Shown: positions 6,599 through 8,458 of the stretch, in pieces
Numbering within the stretch: position 1 is the first letter of the stretch
Layout of the letters: every line of letters starts with the position of its first letter
DNA from: Oxalobacteraceae bacterium UBA5157
GTDB taxonomy: Bacteria > Pseudomonadota > Gammaproteobacteria > Burkholderiales > Burkholderiaceae_D
DNA: 8,458 nt
Assembly: GCA_002415335.1 (NCBI GenBank)
Contig: DHXL01000073.1
Coordinates: 1-8,458, forward strand
Direction of reading: 5' to 3'
Made by a program: the position numbers and the translations under genes
Notes under the pieces: generated by a model
Seen by the model: only the letters and a program-made list of their open reading frames with translations
The model's database searches: none
Told to the model about the DNA's origin: nothing

Positions 6599-8059
6599 AT
6601 GCTGAATTTGAACGATCCTTCGCTGCTGCGTCAGCAGGCATATTTGAACGGCGTCTGGTGCGACGCCGACAGCGGTGCAACGGTCGCCGTCACCAATCCG
6701 GCCACCGGCGAAGTGCTAGGCAGCGTGCCGCACATGGGTGCAGCCGAAACCCGGCGCGCGATCGCGGCGGCGAACGACGCCTGGCGCGGCTGGCGGGCCA
6801 AGACCGCCAAGGAGCGCAGCGCCGTGCTGCGCAAATGGAATGACTTGATGCTGGCCAACGCCGATGACCTGGCGTTGATCATGACCGCCGAACAAGGCAA
6901 GCCGCTGGCCGAGGCAAAGGGAGAAATCGCGTACGCCGCCTCGTTCATCGAATGGTTCGCGGAACAGGGCAAGCGTGTCAGTGGCGATACGCTGGCGTCG
7001 CCGTGGCCGGATCGGCGCCTGCTGGTCACGAAGGAGCCGATCGGCGTCTGTGCGGCGATCACGCCGTGGAACTTCCCGGCCGCGATGATTACGCGCAAAG
7101 TCGGGCCGGCGCTGGCCGCCGGCTGTCCGATGGTGGTCAAGCCGGCCGAAGCGACGCCGTTTTCCGCCTTGGCGCTGGCGCTGCTGGCCGAGCGCGCCGG
7201 CGTGCCGGCCGGGGTGTTCAGTGTGCTGACCGGCGACGCGCGCGCGATCGGCGGCGAGATGACGTCCAATCCGACCGTGCGCAAACTCAGCTTTACCGGC
7301 TCGACCGAAGTCGGCCGGCTGCTGATGCAGCAATGCGCGCCGACCATTAAGAAGCTGTCGCTGGAACTGGGCGGCAACGCGCCCTTCATCGTATTCGACG
7401 ACGCCGACCTGGATGCGGCGGTGGAGGGCGCGATCATTTCCAAGTACCGCAATGCCGGCCAGACTTGCGTGTGCGCCAACCGCCTGTACGTGCAAGACGG
7501 CGTGTACGACGCGTTCGCACAAAAGCTGGTGGCGGCCGTACAAAAACTGAAGGTCGGCAACGGCGTCGAGCCCGGCGTCACGCAGGGGCCATTGATCGAC
7601 GCCGCTGCGATCGACAAGGTGGAGGCGCACGTTGCCGACGCGCTGGCCAAGGGCGGGCGCGTGCTGACTGGCGGCAAGCGCCATGTGCTGGGGCACACCT
7701 TCTTCGAGCCGACCGTGATCGCCGACATGCGCGCCGACATGCTGGTGGCGAAAGAGGAAACCTTCGGCCCGCTGGCGCCGCTGTTCCGCTTCAAGACCGA
7801 CGCCGAAGTGCTGGCGCTGGCCAACGATAGCGAGTTCGGCCTGGCCAGCTATTTCTATTCGCGCGACATCGGCCGCATCTGGCGCATCGCGGAAGGCCTG
7901 GAGAGCGGCATGGTGGGCATCAACACCGGCTTGATTTCGAACGAAGTCGCGCCGTTCGGCGGTGTCAAGCAATCCGGACTGGGGCGCGAAGGCGCCAGTT
8001 ACGGGATAGAGGAATATCTGGTGATCAAATACCTGTGCATGGGCGGACTCGATCGATAG
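6599..8059 (+). CDS. gabD: Succinate-semialdehyde dehydrogenase (GabD family), probably NAD-preferring
   Basis: A 486-residue aldehyde dehydrogenase (E. coli GabD about 482) that oxidises succinate semialdehyde, the GabT product, to succinate. The start at 6599 has GGAG 7 nt upstream and begins MLNLNDPSLLRQQAYLNG, like known GabD; an in-frame ATG at 6545 lies inside the permease gene and is rejected. Catalytic residues are Asn158 (TPWNFP), Glu256 (LELGGNAP) and Cys290 (GQTCVCANR). Cys292 repeats the Cys-X-Cys loop known as a redox switch in human SSADH. The C-terminus (FGGVKQSGLGREGASYGIEEYLVIKY) is complete. Cofactor site: KPAEATP places Lys181 and Glu184 at the positions of E. coli Lys179 and Ser182. 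A glutamate there normally repels the NADP 2'-phosphate, so NAD use is predicted. The gene follows the permease by 14 nt and closes the operon. Glutarate-semialdehyde oxidation is a possible second activity. Confidence 0.94.
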   Translation: MLNLNDPSLLRQQAYLNGVWCDADSGATVAVTNPATGEVLGSVPHMGAAETRRAIAAANDAWRGWRAKTAKERSAVLRKWNDLMLANADDLALIMTAEQGKPLAEAKGEIAYAASFIEWFAEQGKRVSGDTLASPWPDRRLLVTKEPIGVCAAITPWNFPAAMITRKVGPALAAGCPMVVKPAEATPFSALALALLAERAGVPAGVFSVLTGDARAIGGEMTSNPTVRKLSFTGSTEVGRLLMQQCAPTIKKLSLELGGNAPFIVFDDADLDAAVEGAIISKYRNAGQTCVCANRLYVQDGVYDAFAQKLVAAVQKLKVGNGVEPGVTQGPLIDAAAIDKVEAHVADALAKGGRVLTGGKRHVLGHTFFEPTVIADMRADMLVAKEETFGPLAPLFRFKTDAEVLALANDSEFGLASYFYSRDIGRIWRIAEGLESGMVGINTGLISNEVAPFGGVKQSGLGREGASYGIEEYLVIKYLCMGGLDR

Positions 8060-8087
8060 CGAAATGGAATAAGCGGCGCGCATCGGC

Positions 8088-8093
8088 GATAAT
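8088..8093 (+). promoter_or_regulatory. Possible -10 element for hemE
   Basis: GATAAT lies 72 bp before the hemE ATG. At 17 bp spacing the upstream hexamer is TGGAAT (8065-8070), only 3 of 6 matching TTGACA. It is plausible because hemE is functionally unrelated to the operon and should have its own promoter. Confidence 0.35.
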
Positions 8094-8111
8094 GGCGGAC
8101 CCTCAGATCAG

Positions 8112-8150
8112 TTGGGGACAGAGTACGCTCTGCTTAACTCTTTCCCACAA
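8112..8150. repeat. REP-like imperfect palindrome in the hemE leader
   Basis: GGGACAGAGT (8115-8124) pairs with ACTCTTTCCC (8137-8146) at 9 of 10 positions. A competing perfect hairpin, CAGAG-TACG-CTCTG, lies at 8119-8132. The GGGGACAGAGT core resembles dispersed palindromes I recall from Burkholderiales intergenic regions. It sits between the possible hemE promoter and the start codon, so it would be transcribed in the 5' leader. Confidence 0.5.
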
Positions 8151-8165
8151 TAGCCAAAATCCGCC

Positions 8166-8458
8166 ATGCCATCCCCATTCGCTCCGCTTCAAAACGACAC
8201 CTTCCTGCGCGCGCTGCTGCGCCAGCCGACCGACTACACGCCGCTGTGGCTGATGCGCCAGGCCGGGCGTTACCTGCCCGAATACCGCGAGACGCGCAAG
8301 CGCGCCGGCTCCTTCATGGGCCTGGCGACCAACCCCGATCTCGCCACCGAAGTCACGCTGCAGCCGGTCGACCGCTATGCGCTGGACGCCGCGATCCTGT
8401 TCTCCGACATCCTGACGGTACCCGACGCGATGGGACTCGGACTGCATTTCATCGAAGG
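8166..8458 (+). CDS. hemE: Uroporphyrinogen III decarboxylase, N-terminal part, cut by window edge
   Basis: The first 97 residues of HemE are visible (the full protein is usually about 350-365). It decarboxylates the four acetate side chains of uroporphyrinogen III to give coproporphyrinogen III in haem biosynthesis, in the cytoplasm. The signature PLWLMRQAGRYLPEYRETR holds the substrate-binding Arg31 and Arg35, and the catalytic Asp81 is in ILFSDILTVPDAMGL; these correspond to human Arg37, Arg41 and Asp86. The start MPSPFAPLQNDTFLRALLRQPTDYTP matches betaproteobacterial HemE proteins. No strong Shine-Dalgarno precedes the ATG. It is 106 bp after gabD on the same strand, with a repeat and a possible promoter between them. 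It is most likely a separate housekeeping gene rather than part of the GABA operon. Confidence 0.93.
   Translation, partial: MPSPFAPLQNDTFLRALLRQPTDYTPLWLMRQAGRYLPEYRETRKRAGSFMGLATNPDLATEVTLQPVDRYALDAAILFSDILTVPDAMGLGLHFIE

Noticed and set aside
6631..8083. Long minus-strand open frames (397 and 455 codons) antisense to gabD
   Set aside because: Both are shadows of a complete GabD; their translations show skewed Arg/Ala/Ser composition and no domain.
8060..8165. hemE as part of the GABA operon
   Set aside because: The pathways are unrelated, the gap is the longest on this strand, and it holds a repeat and a possible promoter.

Overview
The window comes from a G+C-rich betaproteobacterium, most likely Burkholderiales and possibly Oxalobacteraceae. 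This rests on codon use, on strong Shine-Dalgarno sites, and on the resemblance of the GabT, GabD and HemE sequences to those of that group. The assignment is from memory of family sequences, not from a search. Almost every base is accounted for: eight genes (two cut by the window edges) and short intergenic gaps.

Layout. Positions 724 to 1 (minus strand, C-terminus missing) encode a MocR/GabR-type regulator: a GntR winged helix joined to an aminotransferase-like domain. A 112-bp divergent control region with repeated half-sites and a palindrome follows. A plus-strand cluster then runs from 837 to 8059: 4-aminobutyrate aminotransferase (gabT), an ABC importer of the polyamine/opine/phosphonate family (ATPase, periplasmic binding protein, two permeases), and succinate-semialdehyde dehydrogenase (gabD). 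A 106-bp gap with a REP-like imperfect palindrome separates this cluster from hemE (start 8166, cut by the right edge), an unrelated haem-biosynthesis gene.

How the genes work together. The simplest reading is one complete GABA-use locus. The importer brings in the substrate, GabT moves its amino group to 2-oxoglutarate to give succinate semialdehyde, and GabD oxidises that to succinate for the TCA cycle. The MocR regulator would sense the amino compound through PLP and switch on the divergent promoter. The transporter resembles the spermidine/putrescine system PotABCD in architecture. However, the binding protein lacks most of the residues that PotD uses to hold polyamines, so a GABA-like (or 5-aminovalerate-like) substrate is more plausible than spermidine.

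Notable details are the TTG starts for the regulator and the ATPase, a periplasmic insertion of about 150 residues in the first permease, strong hairpins on both sides of the binding-protein gene, and a Ser-to-Glu change in the GabD cofactor site that predicts NAD+ rather than NADP+ use. I see no CRISPR array, phage, insertion sequence, tRNA or rRNA. No wholly new system is evident; the locus is a coherent variant of known parts.
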